Positions 1 through 11,513 of a stretch of 64,000 nucleotides of DNA are shown here, piece by piece. Below the pieces are notes generated by a model. The model was not told the DNA's origin, did not search any database, and was given only the letters and a program-made list of their open reading frames with translations. The stretch spans positions 544,887 through 608,886 of the forward strand of contig FJOG01000019.1 in the NCBI GenBank assembly GCA_900073065.1, written 5' to 3'. Each line of letters opens with the position of its first letter. The stretch's first letter is position 1. A program made the position numbers and the translations under genes. The stretch comes from Phialocephala subalpina. Its lineage: Eukaryota > Ascomycota > Leotiomycetes > Helotiales > Mollisiaceae.

Positions 1-672
1 TCAATCGGCACACCTCCATGTCCAAAAATGCCCTTCTTCTCCATCGCAATCCTGTACAACCTTCCAGCATCTTTCGTTCCCGGCGCATCAAGTAATCGGA
101 GCTCTTCGCAAGCCGAATGCATAGATTGGTACATCCTATTCGAATTTGATCAGCCAATGCCCAATGCCTTCTTTGGCGCTTCCTGCTCTAATCCCAAGCC
201 AGTCCGGTATTCCCCAAATCCTTCCCATTCACCAATTCAAATATAGAACCCAAGAAAAGTCGATGAAAACATACCTATACAACTCCCTCTCCTCAGCTTC
301 CAACTTCTTCCTCCTCGCCAACATCCACGCCCGATGAATCGTCCAATGTCTCAACGCCCTCATACGACTGAACCTCAACGGCCTAGGCGTCAACGGATGC
401 TGCATATGGTATCTTATCAAAGTGATTCTCGGATCTTTCACTGGTCCTTTTCTCCCTGATTTTGGGTTCTTCTTTGCGCGGCCGCCACCTCGGAGGGCGA
501 GAGAGGGCGTGGTGCTGAATGATCGCATCATTGTGGTCGTCCATGAGCGAGTGAAGGAGGGTATGGGGAGGGCTCGAGGGATGGTTGAGTTGGAGGTGAG
601 AGAGAGTGAGCGGAAGGAGGCGAGGAGGGGGGAGATCATGGTTCGTATCGAGGCGTGGGTTTGGGAGGCCAT
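1..672 (-). CDS. MRPL28: Mitochondrial large-subunit ribosomal protein mL40 (MRPL28 family), 3' end outside window
   Basis: Two exons are seen: 672-275 and 135-1, the second running off the window. The intron 274-136 begins GTATGT and ends AATAG, and splits an Arg codon (AG|G). The start is the ATG at 672 in a good context (ACAACAATGGCC); the frame stays open further upstream but only to a GTG. Residues 1 to about 60 are rich in Ser, Thr and Arg, as in a mitochondrial presequence. A basic stretch (GGGRAKKNPKSGRKGP) follows, then the core DPRITLIRYHMQHPLTPRPL and HWTIHRAWML. Exon 2 continues with YQSMHSACEELRLLD, which I recognise from the fungal mL40/MRPL28 family. The protein is a structural part of the mitochondrial 54S subunit and acts in the matrix. 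It diverges from the hydrolase gene starting at 1052. Family assignment is from remembered motifs, not a search. Confidence 0.8.
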
Positions 673-1051
673 TGTTGTGGTAGTGGTGAGCTGGACTGGG
701 AGGGAGCTGTTGATCGCCGTGATGCTGGAGATTTTCTGAGAGTTCGAAAGGGTCACGTGCCGTAGTAGGGCGAGCTGCGCCTACCACATGTGCAGACCCC
801 TGCTGCCTTTTTCGTCTCGCTGTGCTCTTTCCTTGATGTCGAACAAATAGTTCAAGTGACTGCCCTTTGGAACTTTAATAGTAGGAGAGGATCGCCAGCA
901 TTCTTCAACAGATTGTCATCGACCTCAATTCTCTCACAACATTCCACACTTTCCTCTCTAGTGTCGCCGGATAAGTGCATTCCCGCCGTCTCACTTCTTG
1001 AAAACTCAACTCTGTAGCTATTCAGAAACACCAACTGACACCAAAGACGAA

Positions 1052-2331
1052 ATGGCGGCTCCAAGAAAAGGATTTGTACACAATTATGTAAGCAAGGTTC
1101 CTATCTCCATTAGCTCCTCTGTTTGGCAGTAGCCCTAGCAAGCCTGCCCCCTCTTCTCAAAGCATTCAGCTCTCTTCCACCATTGAAGCTCAAGCACTTG
1201 GTATACAGCTATAACAAGGAGCTCCGAGTATTATTCACCTTGCCTTTAGCTTTGTGAACGATTCCTCTACCAGTCTGAAGCTCAATAACTCACCTTGTAT
1301 TAGACTTCTCGCCTCACAGCCTTCGAGCATACCCCACACTCGGTATATGGCACCTCACAAAACGTGATCCTCTTCATTGGGGGTCTCTTCGACGGTCTTC
1401 AGACAGTTCCATATGTGTCCAAGATTTCTGACGCTTTGTCACCGACCTGGACCCTTGCGCAAGTTCACCTCTCTTCCTCCTACACTGGCTGGGGGACTGC
1501 CTCCTTGCAACAAGATGTCAAGGAACTCTCGAAGTGCGTCTCTTACTTCCGCGGTATCAAGTCTGGAAAGATTGTGCTGATGGGTCATGTAAGTACCTGG
1601 TCTGCGTTTAATTGTCAGGTTCCTTTTCCAGACCCGTGGGCCTTGGACACCTGCTCACACCCCTGGCGTTGAGTTTGTCTTGCCTTTCTGCTCTCTTGAT
1701 TCGTGACTCTCGTAGGTTGCTGACGCTTATCTTCTAGTCAACTGGTTGCCAAGATGTCATGGAGTATCTCACTGGGCCAGGCAAAGAGACTCGACCTCCA
1801 ATCGACGCCGGCATCATCCAAGCCCCAGTCAGTGACCGAGAAGCTATCCTCATGTCTACATCCCCAGCAGACTACAAAACCAGCTGTGAGGCCGCCCAGA
1901 AGATGGTCGACGCAGGTGAATCGAACGAAATACTGCCATCAAAGTTAACGAGCATGCCGTGCCCAATCTCCGCTTACCGATGGCTTTCACTTCTCAGTCC
2001 GAACCACGATGGAGATGATGATTACTTCAGCTCAGATCTGACTGATGAACAGCTCACCAAGTCCTTTGGATCTCTGCCAGCTGGTGTCCCATTGTGTATT
2101 CTGTATTCAGGAAGTGATGAACATGTTCCGCAAAGCATCGACAAGGCAGCTTTGGTCAGACGGTGGATCGAGATTGCGAGGAAGGGCAAGGGTGTGGTGG
2201 ATGAAGGATACTCGGGTGTTGTGAAGGGCGCGACTCACAACTTGGCAAAGGACCAAGAGGAGGTTGTGTTGAGCTTGGTTGGGAGTGTGATGGGTTTCTT
2301 GGCTTCCTTGTCCCCGCAACCTAACTTGTAA
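1052..2331 (+). CDS. DUF1749 alpha/beta hydrolase (SidJ-like esterase family)
   Basis: Three exons: 1052-1087, 1304-1588 and 1738-2331, giving 304 residues; both introns (1088-1303 and 1589-1737) are phase 0. The first intron was fixed by joining GFVHNY to TSRLTAFEHTP, the usual start of this family. The fold is alpha/beta hydrolase: a strand and oxyanion region ILFIGGLFDGL, the nucleophile elbow GHSTGCQD (Ser about 108, right at the exon 2/3 junction), a likely acid in SGSDEHVP and the His in GATHNL. All three catalytic residues are present. Fungal members include the siderophore esterase SidJ, which hydrolyses fusarinine-type esters in the cytosol. Nothing nearby points to siderophore metabolism, so the substrate here is open. 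There is no signal peptide. Confidence 0.85.
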
Positions 2332-5300
2332 TGCTTAGCGTCGTCTTCGAAGGTCCAAGTCAATTGAGGTCGGGGCTTGCAGCTAGCTAATAACGGCGTA
2401 TTCGTCGAATTGGATCTTTTTAGATCGAGTTCTTGCCTTGCTCTGCTCATTCTACTGGCTGCGCGTCTGGAAACCTCTGGACCTCCAGACCTCTGAACCT
2501 CTAAAGCTTGGGGTTTTCTGCAAGCCTTTGCGTTGCCTTCTTCGGGTGTGGTCCCTATGGCGTCGAATTATTGCCTCGTTCTGCTAGCTATGCTCGTGTT
2601 CTCTGCCCTATGAACCTGCCTGCTATTCGAAATGTGGCTTCTCTGGTTCCTCCCACAAGTACCTAACACCGAAATATATGATATAGAGTTGTGTCAACGT
2701 TACTTTCATGGAGCGGCAGTCTTGGCTGGCTTTATACTGGCGCAAACTCGCAAATTTTGGAGTCTGCGAAGCAATGAATCAGCAAATCCCAAAGAGCATA
2801 CTGTCCCTGGGCTGTAAATGATTACATTATTTGAAGTGAATCCTTTCGGTTCGGTAATACCTGCCTTCGCCTGCTCTCTTTCCTGCCAAATTACTCACGT
2901 TCCACTCTATGCCCGCAATTCTCCTGTTATTCCTTCCGCAAATGTCCAATACCAGAAGCTGTGTTGTAGTGTCGAATCCTCGTAGTCTGTAGTTCTCGGC
3001 CATCTTGGTCAGAGTATCCTCGCAACCAGATCCATAGAGCTTGAAGTCCGTAAAGCACAGATTCAGTAAGACTTGGAGAGCACGAACAATGGTGTCCTCC
3101 AGATGATCCCCCTGGGTTGAACATCTCCCAATATTTTGCTTGGTTTACCTGTATCGAGTGCGCCAAAAGGCTGAACGGCCAAGCGACCTACCCTCCTTGT
3201 TCCTTCACAGATACCCAACTGAGGTTGATCGGTTGTATGGAGCTACCACCATTCTTCGTGTGCTTGGTATTCCTTCGCTGTCCTTCCTTGCAACTTGACT
3301 TGTGAATCTTGGATGGCGGAGAGCTTGAGATCGCATGGTTCGAGGCAAGAGAGTCGAAGGAGCAGTCGGCCTGGAGCCTGTAGAGCTTGTCCCCAGTGAA
3401 TCTCAAAGTCTCTAAAGCTCAGAGCTCACAAACCATTCCTTTCTTCCAGTGAACTCTTTGGTGTCCAGGGTATGTCTTTTCCTGGTCTTTTTCCCAGCGA
3501 CGTATTGCGTATTCGTCTGTGAAAAATCCCCCTTTCGTCCCGCTCCTCGCCCCCTAAACTATGCGACACGGCAAGATCCGATCGCTTTTCTCTACCTTTG
3601 ACGCTATAATATGCGAGATGGGAAGATCCGATATAAAGGAGGTTTAGAGTTTTCGTGTGTATTTGGTCTGTTGGCTGACTGTTTTCGTAGCTTGGCTTGC
3701 AGGAGGAGGTTGTGAAGCTCGTAGAGCTTGTAGGGCTTTGAAGAGGGGTTTCAGATGGGTATTCGTTATCGGCATGTAGGCTAGTAAATCTTGCTGCCTC
3801 GGACAGCCAGCGAGGCTGTGTTGGCAAGTGACAAAACGTACCACAGAAAGCCATAGTGGATGCTAGAATTATCCAAGTGAGTCAGCCATTGTCTATAGAA
3901 CTCTGTGTCGATAGAAGCAATAGACTGCGCATATTGCGGATCAGACATTACTCTCTATCCTTCTTCAACAGTCTCCTTTGACCTTGGCCTTTGACCTCGG
4001 GTCCTTGCCTATTTGCCTTTGTGCTAATACTGCCTACTGTTAGAGACTCAATAACAAAGATATAGTGAACTCCTCTTGCCCACTAGAAGATTGGAACTCC
4101 GTGAATACTGGCCTAAGGTCGTATCAGCATCATCAGAAAACTCAGCACGAAAGACTTGTTTGACAATGGCGTAACGAAAACAGTCAAATCGGAGAAGATC
4201 ACAAGGTACTTCTCTGTAAAGTTCAATTTCCTTGTCTTCACTTGTTCTATCCGCAGATGTGTAATACTGATAAACCTGATAAAAAGTCGTGTTTTTCGCC
4301 TCTAATGCAGCTCTTGGCTCACTTTCGTCGCAACGTGACTTACAACGCTTGGACTTGGTGTTGCCTGAGGAGGATCGATGATGGGAACTTGTGGTCGATG
4401 TCGGTTTGTATGGTGATCTTCCTGGTGGTCCGATACTGTTGTGTATAGAGCAAGCGGAGGTGGAGGTCGAGTCGTTGAGGACGACAATTTCGATGGCCGT
4501 GTTGGAGGGGGGGTTTCTAGGTAAAGCTTCGAATAAGTAAGGGACGTAGGCTGCAGATCGCTGGGTCTGCCTAGTGCTTTCAATCCCCCAGACTTGAGGG
4601 GGATTTGCCACAGGCTAAGCTGGGCTATGATGCTGCTGCTGTCTGTGCTGCTGCCGGCAAAGCGTCATCAGCGATCTTGGCAAATCATCGTCCTCGGTGA
4701 GATAGATTGGTCCGAGAATGTCTAGCGCAGGCTGGGTCAGTGGGAGATCGGAAGCGGTGGGTCTACCTACCATTGCTTCTTCTATATTACTTCCTTTCTG
4801 AGGGGAGATCTTGTAAGATGCTTGATAGGGAAGGAGCTTCTCTCTTTCTTGACATCTTTGGCTTGTTGTATTGTTTCAAGTGCTGTAAAATCCCAATTGA
4901 GAAGAAGCTGCCTTCGTTCCTGCACAAACTGACTTAATATGCTACATCGCGTGCGTAAAAGAGAAGGAACTCCCCTCGTTCCTTCCCAATTAAACGCAGA
5001 GAAATTCGATTGACCCACCGGAATGGGTATATATACTCCTCCTCCCTCCAAATCAACCACCCCTCCTACAAAACAAAAGGCTCTTGTATCATACCTTGGC
5101 ATAGGGTCGAGGGGGCATCCAGACATCCTTATAGAAGCTCCCTCGACCCTACATGCTACAGTTGACCCATCAACCAAAGCAAAAGCAAACAGCGTCGAGG
5201 GAGTTTCCAACCATCTTCCTGGAAGCTCCCTCCACTACATGCCAATGTTGATTGATCAACCAGATGCGGGTCCTTCGAGGAGGTTAAGTTGCAAGGTATT

Positions 5301-5623
5301 TTCCCCGCAGCAGAATTCGAGGCCTCCCTTTGCTAATAGGAACTTTAGGACGCTAAGGCTAGGGTTCTTCCGTTTCAGTCGTCGCTGGCTCTATATACCT
5401 TCCTGCCTTGGTCAGTTTGAATCCGATAAGCGAGTACGTTCCGGTTTTCGGGGTCTATATCTTCAAACTCGTGTGTGGATTCTTACGATCTCCACAACCA
5501 CGAAAGAGAACGATCTCGACCATACCTTAAGACGAACTCGAGAACAGCCCTAGCTGGTAAGTTTTCAATTCTTGATCACAATCTCTAGATCTTACTGACG
5601 GATATAAGCCGCCTCTCTCCACA
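2332..5623. other. Gene-poor stretch of about 3.3 kb
   Basis: No gene can be supported here. Open frames at 2632-2817 (+), 3426-3854 (-), 4048-4611 (-) and 5023-5553 (+) have no recognisable domain, no convincing splice partners and mostly low-complexity translations. The last 80 bases before 5624 carry a plausible 5' UTR intron (GTAAGT at about 5557, AG near 5587) for the next gene. An imperfect duplicated block lies at 5107-5261. Confidence 0.5.
5107..5261. repeat. Imperfect direct duplication, two units of about 68 bp
   Basis: Unit 1 (5107-5175) and unit 2 (5194-5261) share the order GTCGAGGG, CAT-CTT, GAAGCTCCCTC, CTACATGC, GTTGA and ATCAACCA, with scattered substitutions. The CGAGGG and CCCTCGA elements in unit 1 also form a short inverted pair. 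The block lies about 360 bp upstream of the 5624 gene. It may be an old tandem duplication in a promoter region; function is unknown. Confidence 0.6.
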
Positions 5624-6184
5624 ATGGACGTACAAATCATGGTTGACCTTCTTCAATCGCACGAGCAAGCCTTTGGCGCAATCCTCAAGCACATTCCTCA
5701 ATCCCCAACAATCCGCAACGACCTCAACACCGCCATCAACGAGCACCGTGAGCGACTCATGGCTGCCCTTCGAGAAAAGTTCCCTGACTCTGTTGAGCGC
5801 CGCGGCAACCGTCCTCGATCTACCACCGTCTCTGGTCAAGTTCGCCCTGGCATGTTCATTACCCCAACCAAGCGAGCTGCCTCCGGTTCCTTCGATCAAG
5901 ACACCACCCCGACCCAAACCTCTGCCCAAACTGTCGGCCACGGCCCACCTGGCTCAGGAACCTTCACCAGCATCCGATCCCTCAGCGGTGGAAAGCGTAT
6001 CCAATTCGACACGGGCTCCTCATCCTCATCCGAGGCCGAGGAAGGTAACGGTGTTGATGACCTCTATTCTCCTCTCATGGAGAAGAAGAATCTCCCACGA
6101 GTTCGCGGACAATCAAGATTTGGTGGTTATCGCAAGTCAGGCGGTGGACCCATGAAGGATTCGGAGGATAAGGAGACTCTTTGA
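5624..6184 (+). CDS. Hypothetical fungal protein, 186 residues, largely disordered
   Basis: Single exon with a good start context (CCACAATGG). Residues 1-55 look folded and alpha-helical (MDVQIMVDLLQSHEQAF onward). The rest is rich in Gly, Ser, Arg and acidic residues: RPRSTTVSGQVRPGMFITPTK, a Ser run followed by EAEEGNG, and a basic Gly-rich tail (RGQSRFGGYRKSGGGP). There is no signal peptide and no membrane segment. I do not recognise a named domain. Third-position codon choice and the clean start suggest a real gene. The tail pattern could suit a nuclear or RNA-associated protein, but that is inference only. Confidence 0.65.
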   Translation: MDVQIMVDLLQSHEQAFGAILKHIPQSPTIRNDLNTAINEHRERLMAALREKFPDSVERRGNRPRSTTVSGQVRPGMFITPTKRAASGSFDQDTTPTQTSAQTVGHGPPGSGTFTSIRSLSGGKRIQFDTGSSSSSEAEEGNGVDDLYSPLMEKKNLPRVRGQSRFGGYRKSGGGPMKDSEDKETL

Positions 6185-8761
6185 ATGTATCCTAGATCGT
6201 TCTGAGATTGTTCCAGGATTCCTGGGAAATTCTCGAGATGAGATTCTTTCAACCCGTGCTTTCGTGATTGGAGAGAATAACTGGTAGTAGTAAGGGATAT
6301 GGGAATGTAGACAATGAAAGGTCTTCTCCTTTTATCCTGATGATGGTCTCACTTTCGCATCTGCAAACGTGACAGCACTTGACAACAATTCCATCAATTA
6401 ATGGCAAGCTTCTCAATTGGCAGTATTTTATTCTATTGATAGCGGTACCCATTCACACTACACAAATGGCGACGACACAAAATTAAATTGTTCGAGTTGC
6501 GACGATAGTTGATATTTTGATAGTCGCGTCAAATTCGCTCAAATAAGCGAGTTGGACACCCACGATAAATTATCAACATAAGGAAAGAGCTTAAGCTCGG
6601 ACGGCGATGTTCAAAGTTGACTACAAGACTTTCAGCATGGCATTCTCCGACAGCGATATCAATCAAGCAGTCGGTTTCTTACAAACCATTATCCGTCTAT
6701 CATCCACCACAATGGTCGTGTTATTTCACCTTTCGCTGCCCCTGAGCGAAGCGAGCAAAAAACGTGACCGCCGTGGACGCAGTAGCAGCTAAGTCGCAAA
6801 GTTGCTGTCTGCAGAGCGGTAGTCCATACAAGACTTTTCGGAAGAGAGTGTCATATTTATGCTGACATGAACAGCACTAGCTCGGCACAAAGCAATGTCA
6901 CCTGCCACTGCTTTTCCAGCAACGAATGGATCTTGCGGACGCAAAAAAGGTCCACCGTTGATGTTTGTCGCTCACACGAACTTCATTACTGTTTCTCCTA
7001 TACAGACTACACCCGGCATTTTATCAAAATATTCGCCAGCACTCCAGGAGTATACAGGTTGTCCGCTGGCATGTGGACAACTGAGGGAGAGAAGCTGGAG
7101 CTGGCTCACCTCGCGTTTAATGCGCTTTGGAGACAGGGTTGGAAAAGAGAGAGGCAAGGTCTCACACGCAAGTCAATTTATCCTGCCCAATCGCTCTGAA
7201 TCAGGCAGATGGAACGGATTCTACATCCTCTTCAGCCACAATTTGAATAAGTCCAAGGGCAGAAGCTAACGAGTCCCAGATGACAGATGTCTACTTGACC
7301 ACTCTTCCCCCGATTCTATACGTGGTATACCTGCGCAATCGCGGAAAACTCTCGATCCACGAATATACAGTACATATTACAAGGAGGAAGACAAAGTCCA
7401 AGGGGCCGGAGCGAGAGCCAGATTCCAAGGCTGCCATCATACCCATCGTCTAGCTATCGTCAGAGTATGCTACGCAAGGCACTGCGATTTAAGTTTTTTG
7501 ACTGGTTGGCGACTGACATCACCAGCCGGTTTCCGGTCATACCAGGAGAGCTATATATCTCTTTTGCAGAGGATGTGCTGTTTATCAACTAGAAATAGTT
7601 AGATATTTCTAGAAGCACACAAACGCACATATATACAAGTTGTGGATTTTCAGGCATAATAATCTCGGGTACCTTTTGGTTGAGAGTCGCCACTTCTCGA
7701 AAACATGCAGATTTCTGGAGTTCCGCCAACAAATTTGGGCGCGGCAGCTTCCAGTTTACTTTCCTCTTCGAAAGTGCCTCTCGGTCCTCGCGTGATCACC
7801 GGTCCTCTAGAATTCACAAGTAGAAGCCTTCTGTATCGATTGATGTGAAGCAGCGCGATAAAAAATAATGTAGCTAATGCATTACGCTATGAATATAATT
7901 CTTTTGAAAAATGCATATTATAATGCATTTTTATATACAAATAACATAATCATACTGCATTATAATCTGCATTTTTGCATTATGATTAGTAGAATTTTCT
8001 TGTGATTACATTATGCTTGGAAGCGGATAATGTAATCATTTAACACGCTGACATTGTGAAGCATGCAAAAGACAGGAGGACTCCGGACATTCAAGAGAAG
8101 ACTCGGTGAGTGTGCGAAGGCTTGTTGATTCATGTGCTTACCGTATGGGCTCTAGAATTCCTGCGGCCAACCATTCTTCAACTTCCTAATGATTCCTGGT
8201 CGTCCAATGGTACAAAAGTCAGTATTCAACCTACAATTTTGGCAGGGATGCTGATGCCCGCTTTCAGTCACTATTCTCGCAGTACGCAATGCAATCATCA
8301 AATTCCTCCGCCGTGATCGCGTCCGTCGGATAAATTTGGAGATACAGAATCAGGTACTCGTTACTTACCTGTGATACGATGCGTTTGTCGAAGTCATATA
8401 TACCTGCACTGAATAGATTAGGTTCTTCACCTGGTGCAGCAATGAAGCCTGTCCCCTTGGTAAAGGATTCTGTGAAGAGGTCTTGGAAGTAATGGATATC
8501 GGGATAAAGCTGTATAGGACGAGGGGTGGGAATGTGTGGAGGCTAGCCAGCGTCTCTTCGTGCTACCATCCCGATTGTTGGAGTTGGTGGAGCTAATATC
8601 TCTTCCTATTTAAAATATTGACTTCTGTAGTCGCATTCTATTAAGAAACCGCGCCATTCTGCCGTCATTAAGTTGAACTTCAATTAGTCGACGTTATCCG
8701 TGATATAGTTGTACAAATAATGCTCAAGTATTCTGAAATGCGCAGTATCAAGTGCTAGTAG
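6185..8761. other. Intergenic region with an AT-rich palindromic segment
   Basis: No convincing gene. The frames at 6607-6792, 6867-7269 and 8110-8316 (+) have no domain or splice context. The segment 7858-8045 is strongly AT-rich with repeated ATGCATTAT-type words, and ends in a long hairpin at 8003-8038. It could be a small non-autonomous element. Confidence 0.45.
8003..8038. repeat. Long perfect inverted repeat (hairpin)
   Basis: TGATTACATTAT (8003-8014) is exactly complementary to ATAATGTAATCA (8027-8038). Just inside, GCTT (8015-8018) pairs with AAGC (8021-8024), leaving a GG loop and a GG bulge. The arm therefore has 16 pairs in 36 nt. It could be an end of a MITE-like element, a terminator-like structure or a protein-binding palindrome. 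Confidence 0.7.
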
Positions 8762-10490
8762 TCAGCGGTTCGCGATTACTAGCTGCGAAATTTGGTGAAA
8801 TCTTAGACGATTACAACCGGGATTGAATTGGTGTTCTTGAAATAGAGTCGAGGAACCTGGTCCAGGAGTATTTAGGGCAAGCCCGCTCTTCAACTTCTTC
8901 TGTTCTTCTGCCTCACGTTTTCGTTCATTGATGCTAAGCTTCGCTGAATCAGCAAACCTAGTTGCCATTGGAGATTTACTATATGCTTTTGGATTATGTA
9001 GATTTGGGTCATACGGCTGTGGTCTCAACATGTGCGTAGAAGAGGCAATGCTGTAGAAGTCAGTGAGTGACCATCTTTCCAAATGATCAAGTGGAGGAAG
9101 CCTTACCTTCTGGCCTGAGTTTGCCAGAACATTGGAATGTGCATCTGGCGAAAGTATTCGATGGATATAGGCGTATAATTGTCGGTAAATCACTTTCGCG
9201 ACCGGGGTAATAATTGTAGAACTGGCTGCTCGGAAAGACATTCAGACCTGGCTGCATCGATGTCCCAATCACGCCTGGCAATGGACTTAGTGATGAATTT
9301 TTTTGCAGATGGTTGACTTACCGTAATAAGCCACGAAATGGGAGTCCTTTTGCCACGGTGTGGTAGTTCACCGCACGTGTTCGGCCACCCAAAGACCTCC
9401 GCCTGTGTCAGATTAGATCATACGCTCTCTATTTCACGGACTTACTGCATTTTCCATTGAATACCCCTTGTCCTAATTAGTAACTCTTAGAAATCTAGGG
9501 ACAGATTGTCTATTACAGCTCACCCAAAGCCTCGTTGTGGAATTAAGGCTTAATAGTATTTGATTTTCCACCAGTATCAACCTAGAGCGCATGCTAGAAA
9601 CTTATTAGCCTACTTTATCAGCAGAGGTCGTGTTAGACTTACGGCGAGGTCATGTAAAAGTGTAGAAGCAAACTCGAATTAGCAAAGAATTCTCTCGGAA
9701 TTGCGGACACCTGAATCTAACAAAGGCTCCAAGATGTGAAAGTCCAAGTTGCAGGTTGTGCGTCACCACTAAAGAGTATTTTAGTTAAACCACAGGATTG
9801 CAAGGATAATTGCGAGTAGAGAATGGTCGGATAGGCTTACCGTTATTTTTGGGGAGGTATATCCACAAACCGCCATCGTGGATTCGTGGGCAAGCCAGTC
9901 TCAGGATCGGCTTGACCGCAAGACAATGCAAAATCTAGCTCTGGAGTCCTAACTATTAATTGCCCCTTAATACTCATGTTCTACCAATCATAGCCCACTG
10001 CCTGTGGCAGCCGTGGATAGAATCTCCAACAGCTAGCTCCCTGTTTTTTCGCTGGAATTTCGTGTTGTGGCACTCGGGAAAATTAGCATGAAAGAAGAGC
10101 AACCCACCAAGACCATGTAGATGCATGATTGAGAACCAGAGTCACTATTCGGAGCGAGGGCTGCATCACTTTCCAAATTTCGTCGTCAAATATAGGGTGA
10201 ATTTGTACGCCTGGAAGTGTTATATCATCGAAAACATAGTGTTTGAATGCCAGACATTCCACGTTCTCTAATTGGATTGCTGTAAAGCCTCCAAATCGAG
10301 CCCTTGGATAATTCTCAATTACTCCCTTCCGCTGTAATTCCGCAGTAGTCGCCGTTCTATCAATTGGAGTCCAACCGCTCTTGTGAGGGGAAAATAGAGC
10401 TATCGGGTCGTGGTTGAACCTGCCTGGCACAGTTACGGGGTGAGAATAGAGCTTTGCACGCCCTGTTATTAAGATAGGAGTTCTGGCCAT
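8762..10490 (-). pseudogene. Decayed multi-exon fungal gene, possible zincin-like protein
   Basis: Exon-like blocks on the minus strand have clear splice borders: 10490-10097 (ATG at 10490, donor GTGGGT), 9980-9841 (donor GTAAGC) and further blocks with GTAAGT/AG borders near 9642, 9446 and 9320, ending in a long open frame 9241-8762. The first block reads MARTPILITGRAKLYSHP onward and the second MSIKGQLIVRTPELDFALSC. In the best frame there are several stops, for example TAA just before the donor at 9840, and TAG and TAA in the block after the donor near 9642. One frame reads LLHDLAHAL across an intron and later FHNEALGELG. That resembles HExxH-type zincins with Glu changed to Asp, but this is a weak guess. 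I do not recognise the family with confidence. Most stops can be explained by C to T changes at Gln codons. Confidence 0.4.
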
Positions 10491-10922
10491 CTTGATTGCT
10501 TAAAAGTGATTGCGCTCAAGCAAGTGTATAAAAAGCCAAAAAAAAAAATCGAAGATAAAGAGGAGCAAAATCAACAAAAAGCATTGTAACGGAATCTTCA
10601 TGGGAACAACGGCTTGCTTTCCCGGACACGGGACATTTGTCTTTGTCCGAAAGGAAATAGCTTTCTAGGACTACTTGGTTCTTTGTCTCTTGACAGACCT
10701 CATTTTTATCAACAATGGCCTCACCCTTAGCGGTAACTTGGAACTGAGACTTTGTCCTGAAATAGAGCAGCCTCTCAAAGATGTTAAGGCCTTCCGACTC
10801 GACTGTCGTGTTCTTGATTTTAAGTCCTAATGAAGGGAGCCATTTAGTTTTCAGATTTTTAAGTGGCCCGGTTTCCTCGCATTATTCGCAGCTACCTCCT
10901 CACTTTGCAATCCGCCGCTTCC
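10491..10922. other. Intergenic stretch between the decayed gene and the cupin gene
   Basis: No gene is visible. It includes a run of A at about 10539-10548 and is otherwise featureless to my reading. Confidence 0.4.
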
Positions 10923-11513
10923 TCAATCACTCCCCCTAACCCCCTCCGGCATATCCCCCAGCTCCTCCTTCACCCCCTCCCCCTCCGCCCCTACAAGCAC
11001 AAAAACCATCCTCCCCCACTCCCTCTCACTAACATTCCTCCACGCATGCATAGTCCCTCTCTGCACACAACTATCTCCCCTCCTCAACACCTTCTTTTCC
11101 CCAGAGTCCAATACCAATTCAATCTCGCCTTCAATCACGGTCCCGTAATCTAGCGTTTTGGTGATGTGCATGGGGCTTATGCTCCCAGGCGCCATATCTA
11201 CGTATCGCATGACTGTACCGGTTGAGATTCCCAGTCCGGGCGGGGAAGAGAGATCGTGGGCGTAAGACGTAATATCTGGTGCTGGCTGAGATGATTCAGC
11301 CCTTGAGAGCTTTACCGGAAATGTGCGTGTAGTATATGCCAAGAAGAACTTTGCGATGTTGCCGATTGATTGCCATACGCTCGGAGATGCAACTACGCTC
11401 GAAAGAACTGCTTGGCCGGAGGAATTTGTGGTCGTGATGTAACGGCTGACGTTTGGAAGACCGTTCTCGAGGACGGAGGGTGGTGAGCTTGACGAGGATG
11501 CCATTCTGTTCAT
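10923..11513 (-). CDS. Small cupin-2 domain protein
   Basis: A 196-residue single-exon protein. The start at 11513 (MNRMASS) could also be the second ATG three codons in. The C-terminal half is a single cupin barrel: MRYVDMAPGSISPMHITKTLDYG, then VIEGEIELVLDSGEKKVL, then RRGDSCVQRGTMHAWRN. The His in SPMHITKTLDYG, the acidic residue in the GEIELVL strand and the His in GTMHAWRN sit where cupin metal ligands normally lie, although the first motif has one His where many cupins have two. Such fungal proteins are usually annotated only as cupin-domain proteins; no substrate is known to me. It diverges from the fumarylacetoacetase gene, with about 650 bp between starts, so a shared promoter is possible. 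Confidence 0.8.
   Translation of the reverse strand: MNRMASSSSSPPSVLENGLPNVSRYITTTNSSGQAVLSSVVASPSVWQSIGNIAKFFLAYTTRTFPVKLSRAESSQPAPDITSYAHDLSSPPGLGISTGTVMRYVDMAPGSISPMHITKTLDYGTVIEGEIELVLDSGEKKVLRRGDSCVQRGTMHAWRNVSEREWGRMVFVLVGAEGEGVKEELGDMPEGVRGSD

Noticed and set aside
4048..4611. 187-codon minus-strand frame
   Set aside because: Translation is low in structure, with no domain, no splice partner and no start context. Treated as chance.
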